Origin: an uncultured Alistipes sp.
GTDB taxonomy: Bacteria > Bacteroidota > Bacteroidia > Bacteroidales > Rikenellaceae
DNA length: 64,000 nt
Assembly (NCBI GenBank): GCA_949283205.1
Contig: CASDSD010000016.1
Coordinates: 1 to 64,000 of the forward strand
Direction of reading: 5' to 3'
Both the position numbers and the translations under genes were made by a program. Shown here in pieces: positions 53,852-62,976 of the stretch (positions within the stretch are counted from its first letter, which is position 1; every line of letters begins with the position of its first letter). The notes beneath the pieces were generated by a model. It was not told the DNA's origin. It ran no database searches and saw only the letters and a list, made by a program, of their open reading frames with translations.

Positions 53852-54955
53852 TCACAGGCCGTATCCCCACTCTTTGACGGCATCCCCCCAATTCTGCTCC
53901 ACCACATTTATGGTATGTGGGTCGAAGTCGTAACGTTTCTTGCGAAAGCCCTTGATGCTCTCCAGATGACGCGCTACGGCCGGCCGCACGCGGTCGAAGT
54001 CGCCCAAAGAAAGCGTATGGTAGATCTGCTCGGTGAGTTCCAGGGGCGAAGCCTGGTAATCCTCGAACCGCACCTCCACAAGATTCCCATGCGGGATGAG
54101 CGCCTTGTCCCGCTCGTAGCAACGGTAGAGAGCCTGATAGTTCGCGACAATGCCTGACTCGAGCTCTTCGTCCGATATTTTCTGCAGGCATATCGAGGAC
54201 ATGGTCTTACGAAAGAAGTTGCGCGTCGACTCGAACACCACGTACGGATTGCGGACAATGTAGATGAACCGGGCATCGGGATACAACTCCAGCAGCAGCC
54301 TTACGCGCGCCGTATGCGGAGGGTTCTTGCTCAAATAGCGCCTGCGCCCCGACGTGTGCAGCGCTATGCGCATCATCTTGTCGAGCGTGCGCTTGAACTC
54401 CTCCCGTTCGTCCGGCGAGGCGCTCTCGAAGGTGAGATATTTGTCTCTGTATTCGGTCATATGACGCGGGAACATCCAGAAGTGGTAATGCGAACATGCG
54501 GTCATGTTGGCCACGGCGAACTCCTCCTCCTGCGGCAGATCAACGCCGAGAGCCATGGCGTCCGTCGGTCGTTCCGACGGCATCACTATCGACATGCAAC
54601 GTTTGAAGAACGGGCGGCCCCACAGCATCAGATGCGGGAAAACGGTCTGATATGTCGAACAGCAGCCGAAAGAGTCGTCACACGAGAAGACATTGTGCAT
54701 GAATGTCGTGCCGCTGCGCCAGTGCCCGAGGATGAATACCGGAGGCAGCATCGCGCCATCGTCGCGCATCGTGTCATAGCGCCTGTCGTTTATGGCATAA
54801 AACGGATCGAGCAGACGCCTCACGCAACGCGTGACATTGAACTTGCGGCGGCAGTCGTCATCGATCGTCTTGCCCGACGTGACGCGTGCAAAAGTGTCGC
54901 GGTCGGCCCCCACAAGGGTGTTTACCGGAAGGTTGTCGAAATTGAAAAGCCCCAT
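53852..54955 (-). CDS. PAPS-dependent sulfotransferase (candidate sterol sulfotransferase)
   Basis: 367 residues. The 5'-phosphosulfate loop is PVFILGHWRSGTTFMHNVFS, and the 3'-phosphate motif is FIYIVRNPYVVFESTRNFFR. Cytoplasmic, no signal. Last gene of a transporter-CysC-CysD-CysN-SULT operon (7 nt after CysN). From memory this gene order equals the Bacteroides thetaiotaomicron BT0412-BT0416 cluster, whose sulfotransferase sulfates cholesterol and other steroids. By context this copy may do the same, but the acceptor cannot be read from sequence and sulfonolipid or glycan acceptors are alternatives. Confidence 0.82.
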   Translation of the reverse strand: MGLFNFDNLPVNTLVGADRDTFARVTSGKTIDDDCRRKFNVTRCVRRLLDPFYAINDRRYDTMRDDGAMLPPVFILGHWRSGTTFMHNVFSCDDSFGCCSTYQTVFPHLMLWGRPFFKRCMSIVMPSERPTDAMALGVDLPQEEEFAVANMTACSHYHFWMFPRHMTEYRDKYLTFESASPDEREEFKRTLDKMMRIALHTSGRRRYLSKNPPHTARVRLLLELYPDARFIYIVRNPYVVFESTRNFFRKTMSSICLQKISDEELESGIVANYQALYRCYERDKALIPHGNLVEVRFEDYQASPLELTEQIYHTLSLGDFDRVRPAVARHLESIKGFRKKRYDFDPHTINVVEQNWGDAVKEWGYGL

Positions 54956-54962
54956 GCGACGG

Positions 54963-56393
54963 TTATTTTCGGGTACACACTATATCCACACCCTGTTCCC
55001 GCAGATAGCGGCATACCCGCTCGACGGCATCGTAGTGCGCTTCTCCTATACCCAGCTTCGAAAGGTTCACCGTGAGCGTCTGCGGCGCGTCGTGACCGTT
55101 TTCCGCCGTCTCGTCCGCCCCGACGATCATGCCGACGGCCGACGTGAAGTTCGAAACAGGATCGATCAGGATGAATGCGCCCGTAGCGCGGTTCCCGGCA
55201 TACGGATCGAATATGAGAGGACTCGTCGTTGAAATTTCGACCATGCCGATCTCGTTCAGTGCCAGCATGTCGGCAGCGCTGCGTTCCATCGTATTCACAT
55301 TGACTTTGTACTCCACGCCGCTGATGTGCGCGCGCGTCGTATTTGTCGTCTGTTTCAGTAAGAACGATTTGCTGCGGTCCATGGCCTCGACATCCATCCA
55401 CACCATCATGGCCCTGATGTTGTGCCCCACGTGCGGTTCGTCGCCCTCGCGTACCAGCATCTCACCGCGCGAGAGGTCGATCTCGTCCTCAAGCACGAGT
55501 GTCACCGACTGTGGCGCAAACGCCGTTTCGAGGTCACCGTCATATGTGACTATACGCTTTATTCTCGACACCTTTCCCGAGGGCAGCGCCTTCACAGCCT
55601 CGCCGCGCGAGATCACGCCCGAGGCGATCTTGCCGCCGAAGCCGCGGAAATCGGCATTCGGGCGCAGCACATACTGTACGGGGAAGCGGAAATCGGTCAT
55701 GTTGATATCCTGATCTATCGACACCGTCTCGAGGAACTCCAGCAGCGCGGGGCCGTCGTACCACGGCGTACGGACGCTGCGTTCCACGACGTTGTCGCCG
55801 TCGAGCGCCGAGAGCGGGATGCATTGCAGGTCGGATATGCCGAGCGACCCGACAAAACGGCGGTATTCCGAGACGATAGCCTCGAACCGTCCGCGGTCGA
55901 ACCCGACGAGGTCCATCTTGTTTACCGCAAGCACCACATGGCGTATGCCCAGCAGCGACACGAGGAACGTGTGGCGCCGCGTCTGCACCACAACGCCCTG
56001 ACGCGCATCTACGAGGATTATGGCCAGGTTGGCCGTCGAGCCGCCCGTGATCATATTGCGCGTGTACTGTTCGTGCCCGGGAGTGTCGGCGATGATGAAC
56101 TTGCGGCGGTTGGTCGAGAAGTAACGGTAGGCAACATCGATCGTGATACCCTGCTCGCGCTCCGCCTTCAGGCCGTCGCACAGCAACGCGTAGTCGATAT
56201 GATCGCCGGCATTGCCGCAGCGCCTGCTGTCGCGTTCGAGCGCCTGCAGCTGATCCTCGTAAAGGCGTTTGCTGTCGAACAGCAGACGACCTATAAGCGT
56301 CGACTTGCCGTCATCGACCGATCCTGCCGTAAGCAGGCGCAGCAGATCCTTGCGCTCGTCCTGTGCCAAAAACTCTTCTATGTTGGATGCCAT
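54963..56393 (-). CDS. cysN: Sulfate adenylyltransferase subunit 1 (GTPase)
   Basis: 476 residues from ATG 56393 ([20 protein letters not shown]), 11 nt after CysD; the longer ORF start lies inside cysD and is rejected. GTPase motifs: [32 protein letters not shown]-Tu-like beta-barrels follow. Couples GTP hydrolysis to APS synthesis with CysD. The C-terminal kinase of NodQ-type fusions is absent; a separate CysC is present. Confidence 0.93.
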   Translation of the reverse strand: MASNIEEFLAQDERKDLLRLLTAGSVDDGKSTLIGRLLFDSKRLYEDQLQALERDSRRCGNAGDHIDYALLCDGLKAEREQGITIDVAYRYFSTNRRKFIIADTPGHEQYTRNMITGGSTANLAIILVDARQGVVVQTRRHTFLVSLLGIRHVVLAVNKMDLVGFDRGRFEAIVSEYRRFVGSLGISDLQCIPLSALDGDNVVERSVRTPWYDGPALLEFLETVSIDQDINMTDFRFPVQYVLRPNADFRGFGGKIASGVISRGEAVKALPSGKVSRIKRIVTYDGDLETAFAPQSVTLVLEDEIDLSRGEMLVREGDEPHVGHNIRAMMVWMDVEAMDRSKSFLLKQTTNTTRAHISGVEYKVNVNTMERSAADMLALNEIGMVEISTTSPLIFDPYAGNRATGAFILIDPVSNFTSAVGMIVGADETAENGHDAPQTLTVNLSKLGIGEAHYDAVERVCRYLREQGVDIVCTRK

Positions 56394-56404
56394 ATCGTTC
56401 TTTT

Positions 56405-57313
56405 TTAGAAATAACCTTCGCGTTTCTTCTGTTCCATGCTCCCCTCCTGGTCGAAGTCTATGACGCGCGTGGTGCGCTCGCTCTTGGTCGTGGTCATCAT
56501 CTCCTCGACGATCTTCTCGATGGTGTCGGCGTCGCTCTCGACGGCACCCGTCAGCGGGTAGCACCCCAGCGTGCGGAACCGCACCTTGCGCATGCGGGCC
56601 GTGCGGCGCAGCTCCTCCGGCATGCGGTCGTCGTCCACCATGATCAGGTTGCCGTTGTACTCGACTATCGGCCGTTCCTTGGCGAAGTAAAGCGGAACGA
56701 TCGGTATCTTCTCAAGGCGTATGTACTGCCATACGTCGAGCTCCGTCCAGTTGCTGAGCGGGAAGACCCGTATGCTCTCCCCCTCGTTGATGCGCGTGTT
56801 GTATATGTCCCACAGCTCGGGCCGCTGGTTCTTGGGATCCCATTGCTGGTATTCGTTGCGGAACGAGAAGACACGCTCCTTGGCGCGGCTCTTCTCCTCG
56901 TCGCGGCGCGCCCCGCCGAAGGCGGCATCGAATCCGTACTTCTTGAGCGCCATGAGCAGCGCCTGCGTCTTCATCAGGTCGGTATGCACCTTGCTGCCGT
57001 GCGTGAAGGGCCCGACACCCTCCTCGTATGCCTTCTTGTTATATTCCACGATCAGGTTCCAGTCATGCTCGCGCGCATAGCGGTCCCGGAACTCTATCAT
57101 CTCGTGGAATTTCCATTTCGAGTCGATATGTATCAGCGGGAAGGGTACCTTCCCCGGATAGAAGGCCTTCTCGGCCAGGCGCACCATGACCGAGGAGTCC
57201 TTGCCGATCGAATAGAGCATCACCGGGTTGCGGAATTCGGCCGCCACCTCGCGTATGATGTGTATCGATTCGGCCTCGAGAGCCTTCAGATGGCTCAATC
57301 TGTATTCTTCCAT
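56405..57313 (-). CDS. cysD: Sulfate adenylyltransferase subunit 2
   Basis: 302 residues. The PP-loop is [20 protein letters not shown]; further family text [40 protein letters not shown], and the C-terminal [18 protein letters not shown] motif ([20 protein letters not shown]). Makes adenylyl sulfate (APS) from ATP and sulfate together with CysN. Confidence 0.95.
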   Translation of the reverse strand: MEEYRLSHLKALEAESIHIIREVAAEFRNPVMLYSIGKDSSVMVRLAEKAFYPGKVPFPLIHIDSKWKFHEMIEFRDRYAREHDWNLIVEYNKKAYEEGVGPFTHGSKVHTDLMKTQALLMALKKYGFDAAFGGARRDEEKSRAKERVFSFRNEYQQWDPKNQRPELWDIYNTRINEGESIRVFPLSNWTELDVWQYIRLEKIPIVPLYFAKERPIVEYNGNLIMVDDDRMPEELRRTARMRKVRFRTLGCYPLTGAVESDADTIEKIVEEMMTTTKSERTTRVIDFDQEGSMEQKKREGYF

Positions 57314-57332
57314 GTCGTTACATGTAATTTAT

Positions 57333-57956
57333 TCAATCTTTTCCGTCCGCAGGAGCAATCCTGGGTGCGAGTTTGTCCATGATCAGCCGCACGCACTCGC
57401 CGACGTCGGTGTGCGTCGTGTCGATCTCCATATCCGGGGCATCGGGAGCCTCGAACGGCGCCGAGATACCCGTAAAATCCGAAATCTCGCCACGACGCGC
57501 CCTGGCGTACAGACCCTTGACATCGCGCCGTTCGCACTCCTCGAGCGGTGTCGAGACGTATATCTCGACGAAGTCCTCACGCCCGATTATCTCGGCCGCC
57601 ATGCGCCGCAACTCGCGCGTGGGCGACACGAACGCCGCCAGGGTGATTATGCCTGTCGAGGTGAAGAGTTTGCACACCTCGGCTATGCGCCGTATATTCT
57701 CGCGCCGGTCGTGCTCGGAGAATCCCAGATCGGAATTTATGCCGCAGCGCACGTTGTCGCCGTCAAGGATGCGGCACAGATGTCCGTGCGACGACAGGTA
57801 TCTCTCGAGGGCTATCGCCACGGTGCTCTTGCCCGATCCCGAGAGCCCCGTGAACCACAGGGTGACGCCGCGTTGTGCCAGAAGGCGCTCCTTGGCGCCG
57901 CGAGGCTCCATGCTCTCGAAAACCGGATATATCGTCTTATGTTCGTTTTCTTTCAT
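57333..57956 (-). CDS. cysC: Adenylylsulfate kinase
   Basis: 207 residues. P-loop LWFTGLSGSGKSTVAIALER, then RCGINSDLGFSEHDRRENIR and VSPTRELRRMAAEIIGREDF. Phosphorylates APS to PAPS, the donor for the sulfotransferase in this operon. No PAPS reductase or sulfite reductase adjoins, so the pathway here looks devoted to sulfation rather than to cysteine synthesis. Confidence 0.94.
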   Translation of the reverse strand: MKENEHKTIYPVFESMEPRGAKERLLAQRGVTLWFTGLSGSGKSTVAIALERYLSSHGHLCRILDGDNVRCGINSDLGFSEHDRRENIRRIAEVCKLFTSTGIITLAAFVSPTRELRRMAAEIIGREDFVEIYVSTPLEECERRDVKGLYARARRGEISDFTGISAPFEAPDAPDMEIDTTHTDVGECVRLIMDKLAPRIAPADGKD

Positions 57957-57974
57957 TCTTTTTTCGGTTAAAGG

Positions 57975-59528
57975 TTAGAATTCCCAGAACAGCGGAATCA
58001 GGACAATCGACAGTACGAAGGTTATGATATTGAGCGGCAGCCCCACTCTCACGAAATCCTTGAAGCGGTAGTTGCCGATGCCCTGCGCAATCATGTTGGT
58101 CTGATAACCTATCGGGGACGAGAAACTTGCCGATGACGCAATGCAGACGGCGACGAAGAACGGCATGGGATTCACCTCGAGCTGCTCGGCCGCCGACATG
58201 GCTATCGGGAATGCGAAGGCGGCAGCCGCATTGTTGGTGATGAGTTCGGTAATGACGTTGGTCGTAACATACAGCACCACCAGCACGGCCCAGGGGGATA
58301 CGTTGTTCGAAAAATCTATGACGTGTGCGGCTATGAAGTCCGCCAGGCCCGAATTCACCATCGCGCGGCTTATTGCCAGGGCGCAGGCTATCGTTATGAG
58401 GATATCCCACGATATCAATTTCGTATAGCGCTTTACCGGGAAAATGCCGAAGCATCCCATCAGGACCGTCACCACGCACACCCAGAAGAACATGTCGAGA
58501 GGAATGCCGATCGGGAGCTTCTGCACCGCGGGCAGCGAACCGACGGTCGCCCCGACGATCATGACGGCGAGCAGCGCTATGGCGAGCCATTTGCGCCATC
58601 CGCGGCTGACGGGTTCGTGGCAGCGGCCGTTGCTCAACATGAGGAATATGCTCGAGTCGCCCCACGTGGCGATGAACGAGCCGTCGGTATCGAGGATCAG
58701 CGTGTCGCCCTCGCGAAAGACCTGCGAGTCAAGATCCGTAAGGGCCGTGCCGCCACGGCGTATCTCGCGAATCTCGGCCCCGTAGTGCCTGGCGAAGTCG
58801 AAATCCGAGTACGAACGGTTTATTCCCGGGAAACGGCTGCCGATAACGGCTTCCACGACATTCGACTCTTCGCAGTTCACGTCGCTGTCGCCCGCGGACG
58901 CCTCCGCAGGGTCATCGGGCAGTCTCCGGGCAGCAAAGAGAATCATGTACAACACGCCGAAGAAGGCGATGAATATTCCCACCTTGCCCAATTCGAACAT
59001 CGTGAACCCCTCGTATCCTGCATCCAGCATCATACCGTGTATGACCAGATTGGTCGAGGTGCCGATCAAGGTACACATGCCGCCCAATATGGCGGCATAC
59101 GAGAGCGGTATGAGGAACTTGCGCAGCGGCAGTCGCACCTTGCGCGCCCACTGCTTGATTATCGGTATGAACACGACCACCACGGGCGTATTGTTCAGGA
59201 AAGCCGACACGGCGGTTATCAGCGGCAGAATCCGTATGTAGCCGTTGCGGACGCTGCACCCGCTTCGTTTCGGCAACATGCGTTTGACCATATGTCCGAG
59301 GGCATCGCTGCGCCGGACGCCCTCGCTGACGAGGAACAGAAGCGCCACGGTGATCATGCCCTTGTTAGAAAAGCCGGCCAAAGCCTCCTTCGGCGACAAT
59401 ATGCCCACACACATGAACAATACCACCACAGAGAACATGACGAATCCCGGACGCATAAGATCGGCCACAAGCAGGCCCACCATTACACACAAGCCGACGA
59501 AGACAATTAATATTTCCGCGTTAATCAT
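57975..59528 (-). CDS. SLC13/DASS-type sulfate transporter with RCK_C domain
   Basis: 517 residues. About ten TM helices in two inverted halves. Each has the DASS motif (FLNNTPVVVVFIPIIKQW; ELITNNAAAAFAFPIAMS; SNT-like ATSTNLVIHG at TLIGTSTNLVIHGMML). A cytoplasmic TrkA_C/RCK_C domain lies at ~225-300 (FREGDTLILDTDGSFIATWG). First gene of the PAPS-sulfotransferase operon, so sulfate is the likely substrate. Confidence 0.88.
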   Translation of the reverse strand: MINAEILIVFVGLCVMVGLLVADLMRPGFVMFSVVVLFMCVGILSPKEALAGFSNKGMITVALLFLVSEGVRRSDALGHMVKRMLPKRSGCSVRNGYIRILPLITAVSAFLNNTPVVVVFIPIIKQWARKVRLPLRKFLIPLSYAAILGGMCTLIGTSTNLVIHGMMLDAGYEGFTMFELGKVGIFIAFFGVLYMILFAARRLPDDPAEASAGDSDVNCEESNVVEAVIGSRFPGINRSYSDFDFARHYGAEIREIRRGGTALTDLDSQVFREGDTLILDTDGSFIATWGDSSIFLMLSNGRCHEPVSRGWRKWLAIALLAVMIVGATVGSLPAVQKLPIGIPLDMFFWVCVVTVLMGCFGIFPVKRYTKLISWDILITIACALAISRAMVNSGLADFIAAHVIDFSNNVSPWAVLVVLYVTTNVITELITNNAAAAFAFPIAMSAAEQLEVNPMPFFVAVCIASSASFSSPIGYQTNMIAQGIGNYRFKDFVRVGLPLNIITFVLSIVLIPLFWEF

Positions 59529-59549
59529 ATGTTATCTCTATACTAAATA

Positions 59550-59688
59550 CGGAGGTCTCACATGGCCGCGACAGCCGCATCCAGACAGCTCGGCAACGGT
59601 CACGGATCGTGCCATTCCCTATTTTCCATCCGATCGACAAAATGGCAATCCTTGGCACCCTCCCAGTTTGCACATGCCGAAACCTCCG
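59550..59688 (-). promoter_or_regulatory. Structured 5' leader of the sulfate/PAPS operon (possible riboswitch)
   Basis: On the minus strand CGGAGGT (59688-59682) and ACCTCCG (59556-59550) are perfectly complementary and enclose ~125 nt, ending 22 nt before the transporter ATG. Inside is a 7-bp stem TGCCATT/AATGGCA (59647-59641 with 59616-59610). The 3' part contains AAAATAGGGAA and GAGACCTCCG, reminiscent of cobalamin-type elements, but other class-defining segments are missing. I call it a structured leader without class. Confidence 0.4.
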
Positions 59689-59745
59689 ATTTGCGACAAG
59701 AGTCCTGGATTTCTATCGGGATTCCGGCAGGAATATCAATTGGTA

Positions 59746-59753
59746 CAAATTTA
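59746..59753 (-). promoter_or_regulatory. -7 box of the sulfate operon
   Basis: Minus strand TAAATTTG fits TAnnTTTG. Transcription from here would give a ~210-nt leader that includes the structured element at 59550-59688. Confidence 0.45.
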
Positions 59754-60731
59754 CCATTTAATTCCGAGAATAAAAATATGTTTTTTACCCGTTAGGTCTA
59801 CTTTTTTAGCATTAATGTCTCCGTTATTAGATCATTGCGGCACGGATGGCGGCGATGCCCGTCATCCGGTCGCACTTTGCATTTACGGATATCGTCAGAC
59901 CGCACGGAATGAATTCACGCACACCTCATGCCACCGTCGGATGTTCTCTTTTTCCAATGCCAGCAGTATTTTGTATACTATAATTCCATTCCTGATCAAG
60001 AGCGAATCCGACGGTTGGGCTTTCGCTCCGTAACGTCTGTGAAACATCAAAATCGCAGCTATTCATATTTATTTTCCCGCCTGAATATGTTTTCCTGTTC
60101 CAATATGGACAAATAAGATAATCGGCGACGCTCCCGCCTCCGCCTCCGTATCGCATTGGCCGCCTGCCTTGTACGATCCTCGAACTGCATCTTCACACGA
60201 ATTGTGCCGTGATCTGGGAGGATGCTCGTATCAATAAAGGTTTTAGGCAATAACCGCAATTGCGGCCGGAATCCAGCCATGTGAAAAAGGCATTCTGCCT
60301 TCCGATATGACAGATCAGATGCGAATTTGCCGATATTGCTTTTTCAGAACAACGAAAAGTATATTTCCCGCAAACCTATGCACGAATAATCATTGCATAA
60401 TTATGAAATTACACACTCGAACAGCTTTTGAAGCGGAATAATACATTTGGATACATTTCAAATTATATTGCTGTATTTCAATATGTTGTACGCAGCATGC
60501 GGGGGATTGCGAATAATAACATCAAAATACATATTGAGTCAACGATTCCGACGATTTGGCGAATAGCTTCGTTTATTTCATTTCATGAAGATGATTTTTT
60601 TTCAGATTGTGGAATTTGGCTTAATTTTATACTAAAACACTTGATTTTCCGCAAGATAGTGATAAGAGCGCACGTGAGATGCTAAAAAAATTCGATCAGC
60701 GGGCCTGAAAAAATATCATAAAAATTATCCC
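59754..60731. other. AT-rich intergenic region, no supported gene
   Basis: About 980 nt between the divergent sulfate and fimbrial operons. Short frames on both strands lack signals or known motifs. The stretch 60380-60720 is very AT-rich. Confidence 0.5.
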
Positions 60732-60740
60732 GGGGGGGGG
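60732..60740 (+). repeat. G9 homopolymer in the second fimbrial promoter
   Basis: Nine consecutive G, 4 nt upstream of the -7 box, so it lies within the -33/-7 spacer. Length change would alter spacer length. Confidence 0.9.
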
Positions 60741-60744
60741 TTAT

Positions 60745-60752
60745 TATTTTTG
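60745..60752 (+). promoter_or_regulatory. -7 box of the second fimbrial operon
   Basis: TATTTTTG fits TAnnTTTG; transcription would start ~70 nt before the DUF3575 ATG. The -33 element expected near 60718-60725 is not a good TTTG in this allele. Confidence 0.6.
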
Positions 60753-60826
60753 CACTAAACGCCGGCAGCCACATGCTTATTTTTTAGCTTCATACTTGCG
60801 ATTTTGCAAACAAATTTTTTGCCTAA

Positions 60827-61411
60827 ATGAAAAAATATCTGATACTGCTATCCGTCTTTGGGGCAATGAGCCTTGTCACCCCGGCCCATGCCCAAAAATG
60901 GGGCGTAAAAAGCAATATCCTGTACGACGCCACGACGAGCATGAACATAGGAGTCGAGTTCGTGCTGTCCGACAAATGGACGTTCGACCTTTCGGGCAAC
61001 TATAATCCGTGGACATTCTCCGACAACAAAAAGTGGAAACACTGGTTCGTGCAGCCGGAGGTGAGATATTGGACCTGCAAACGCTTCGGCGGTCACTTCC
61101 TCGCGGCACATCTGTGGGGCGGCGTGTACAACGCGGGTAATATAAACGGTATACCCGACTTCTTCGGAACCAAATTCTCGAACCTGAAGGATCACCGCTA
61201 CGAAGGGTGGTTTGCCGGCGCGGGCGTAGCATACGGATATGCTTGGATGCTGGGACGGCACTGGAACCTCGAAGCCGAGATAGGCATCGGCTATGCCTAT
61301 ACAAGTTACGACAAATACATGTGTCCGCGCTGCGGTTCGAAGGTGGGCAGCGGCCATCACAACTACTTCGGCCCCACCAAGGCGGCGATCAATCTGGTTT
61401 ATCTGTTTTGA
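60827..61411 (+). CDS. DUF3575 outer-membrane protein of the second fimbrial operon
   Basis: 194 residues. Signal peptide MKKYLILLSVFGAMSLVTPA ending HAQ. Mature start KWGVKSNILYDATTSMNIGV and text PWTFSDNKKWKHWFVQPEVR are DUF3575 hallmarks; the barrel ends GPTKAAINLVYLF. It is the intact counterpart of the amber-interrupted gene at 17626. First gene of the operon, 14 nt before the DUF3868-like gene. Confidence 0.85.
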   Translation: MKKYLILLSVFGAMSLVTPAHAQKWGVKSNILYDATTSMNIGVEFVLSDKWTFDLSGNYNPWTFSDNKKWKHWFVQPEVRYWTCKRFGGHFLAAHLWGGVYNAGNINGIPDFFGTKFSNLKDHRYEGWFAGAGVAYGYAWMLGRHWNLEAEIGIGYAYTSYDKYMCPRCGSKVGSGHHNYFGPTKAAINLVYLF

Positions 61412-61425
61412 AAAAGCTACCGGTC

Positions 61426-62886
61426 ATGAACAACTCAATAACACGCATACTCTCGCTATCGTTCCTGTCGCTTGCCGCATCGCTGCCCGCGACGGGACAG
61501 GAGATAATGAGCGGCGAGGCTGAAATACGCAACCTCGATGTCAGCCGCGCCGGGAACAGTTTGAATGTCGATATGTCCGTCGACATAACCGCCATGACCG
61601 TAGGCGGCGACGAGACGGTCATTCTCACGCCCGTGATCGTAAACGGCGACCGCAGTCTCGACCTTCCGTCGGTCGAGATCATGGGCCGGCGTGCATACAT
61701 GCATTATCTTCGCAATGGAGAACAGACCGTCACCGGCAACGCCGCCGGCACGGCACGGTCGCTGCGCCGCTGGCAGAGACTCGGCCGGCAGCAATCGGTC
61801 GCATATTCGGCCTCGGCTCCCTTCGAGAAATGGATGCGCGGCGCCACGCTCGTGATACGCGAAGAGAGCTGCGGCTGCGATGATACGCCTCTCGCAATAG
61901 GCTCCACACACGTGGGACGGGTCCTCTATACACCATATACGCCGCAGTACATGCTCTCATTCATCGCGCCCGAAGCCGAACCGGTAAAGGTCCGTGAAGA
62001 GTCGTTCTCCGCCCATATCAACTTCAAGGTGGACAAACACGACATTCTGGTCGATTACAGGGAGAATGCGGCCGAGCTGGCCTCTATCGTCGAATCGGTA
62101 ACGCGCGTGGGCAAGGACAGTGATCTGACAGTAACGTCGATAAGTATCGATGGCTGGGCATCGCCGGAGGCTTCCGAAAATTATAACCTCACCCTGTCGC
62201 AGCGTCGTGCAGACGCTCTGGCCGACTATATTGCCGACAATACCGATGTCGACCGCGACATTATCAATGCAACCGGCCGCGGTGAGGACTGGAGCAGTTT
62301 CCGCACGCGTGTAGTCGAAATGACCACGCTGCTCGATCAGGACAAGGTGTTGGAGATAATCGATAACGGCGCAATGTCTCCCGACGAAAAGGATGCGGCG
62401 CTGAAGCAGCTCATCCCGCCGGCCATATACACGCGCCTTATGAACGAGGTATATCCCGGCCTGCGCCGCAACGACTACCGCATAGTATACAACGTACGCA
62501 ATTTCGACGTGGAGCAGGCGCGCGCATTGCTCGACAGCGATCCCGGGAAACTGTCGTTGAGCGAGATGTACCGCGTGGCGGCTCTGTACGAAAAAGGGTC
62601 AGCCGAATATGACCACGTCATGGCCGTGGCCGTCCGCACCTACCCCGCGCAGACTGCCGCCGTGGTGAATGCGGCTGCAAGGATGATCGAGGCGGGCGAT
62701 TACGACGGGGCTTTGAGTCTGTTGGAGAAGGCGCCGGACAACGCCTACGTACTGAATGCCCGAGGACTGGCGTATGCCCGCAGCGGAGATGCCGACAAGG
62801 CACGTGAGGCATGGACGCGTGCGGCGCAGCAGGCTTCGGCGGAGGCAGAGCATAACCTTGCCGAATTGGAGAAAAGCATGGAATGA
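61426..62886 (+). CDS. DUF3868 / OmpA-like / TPR protein of the second fimbrial operon
   Basis: 486 residues from ATG 61426, opening signal peptide MNNSITRILSLSFLSLAASL. DUF3868-like N terminus (SVDITAMTVGGDETVILTPV, VVYGDR-type VNGDRSLDLPSVEIMGRRAY), OmpA-like domain (TSISIDGWASPEASENYNLT, LSQRRADALADYI) and C-terminal TPR (GDYDGALSLLEKAPDNAYVL, ARSGDADKAREAWTRAAQQA). Same role and gene order as at 15852. Confidence 0.82.
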   Translation: MNNSITRILSLSFLSLAASLPATGQEIMSGEAEIRNLDVSRAGNSLNVDMSVDITAMTVGGDETVILTPVIVNGDRSLDLPSVEIMGRRAYMHYLRNGEQTVTGNAAGTARSLRRWQRLGRQQSVAYSASAPFEKWMRGATLVIREESCGCDDTPLAIGSTHVGRVLYTPYTPQYMLSFIAPEAEPVKVREESFSAHINFKVDKHDILVDYRENAAELASIVESVTRVGKDSDLTVTSISIDGWASPEASENYNLTLSQRRADALADYIADNTDVDRDIINATGRGEDWSSFRTRVVEMTTLLDQDKVLEIIDNGAMSPDEKDAALKQLIPPAIYTRLMNEVYPGLRRNDYRIVYNVRNFDVEQARALLDSDPGKLSLSEMYRVAALYEKGSAEYDHVMAVAVRTYPAQTAAVVNAAARMIEAGDYDGALSLLEKAPDNAYVLNARGLAYARSGDADKAREAWTRAAQQASAEAEHNLAELEKSME

Positions 62887-62976
62887 ACGACAAACTCCAA
62901 CGAGAAGAGCCGCGAACGGCATCGGCTTCGGAGAGAAAGAGATATTTAGAATAAACAAACCTAAACTCAAACAACC

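Noticed and set aside
58323..59510. 395-residue plus-strand frame
   Set aside because: Antisense shadow of the DASS transporter.
59550..59688. Firm call of a cobalamin riboswitch
   Set aside because: Only fragments of the consensus are present (AAAATAGGGAA, GAGACCTCC); the GCCACTG and downstream segments are missing.
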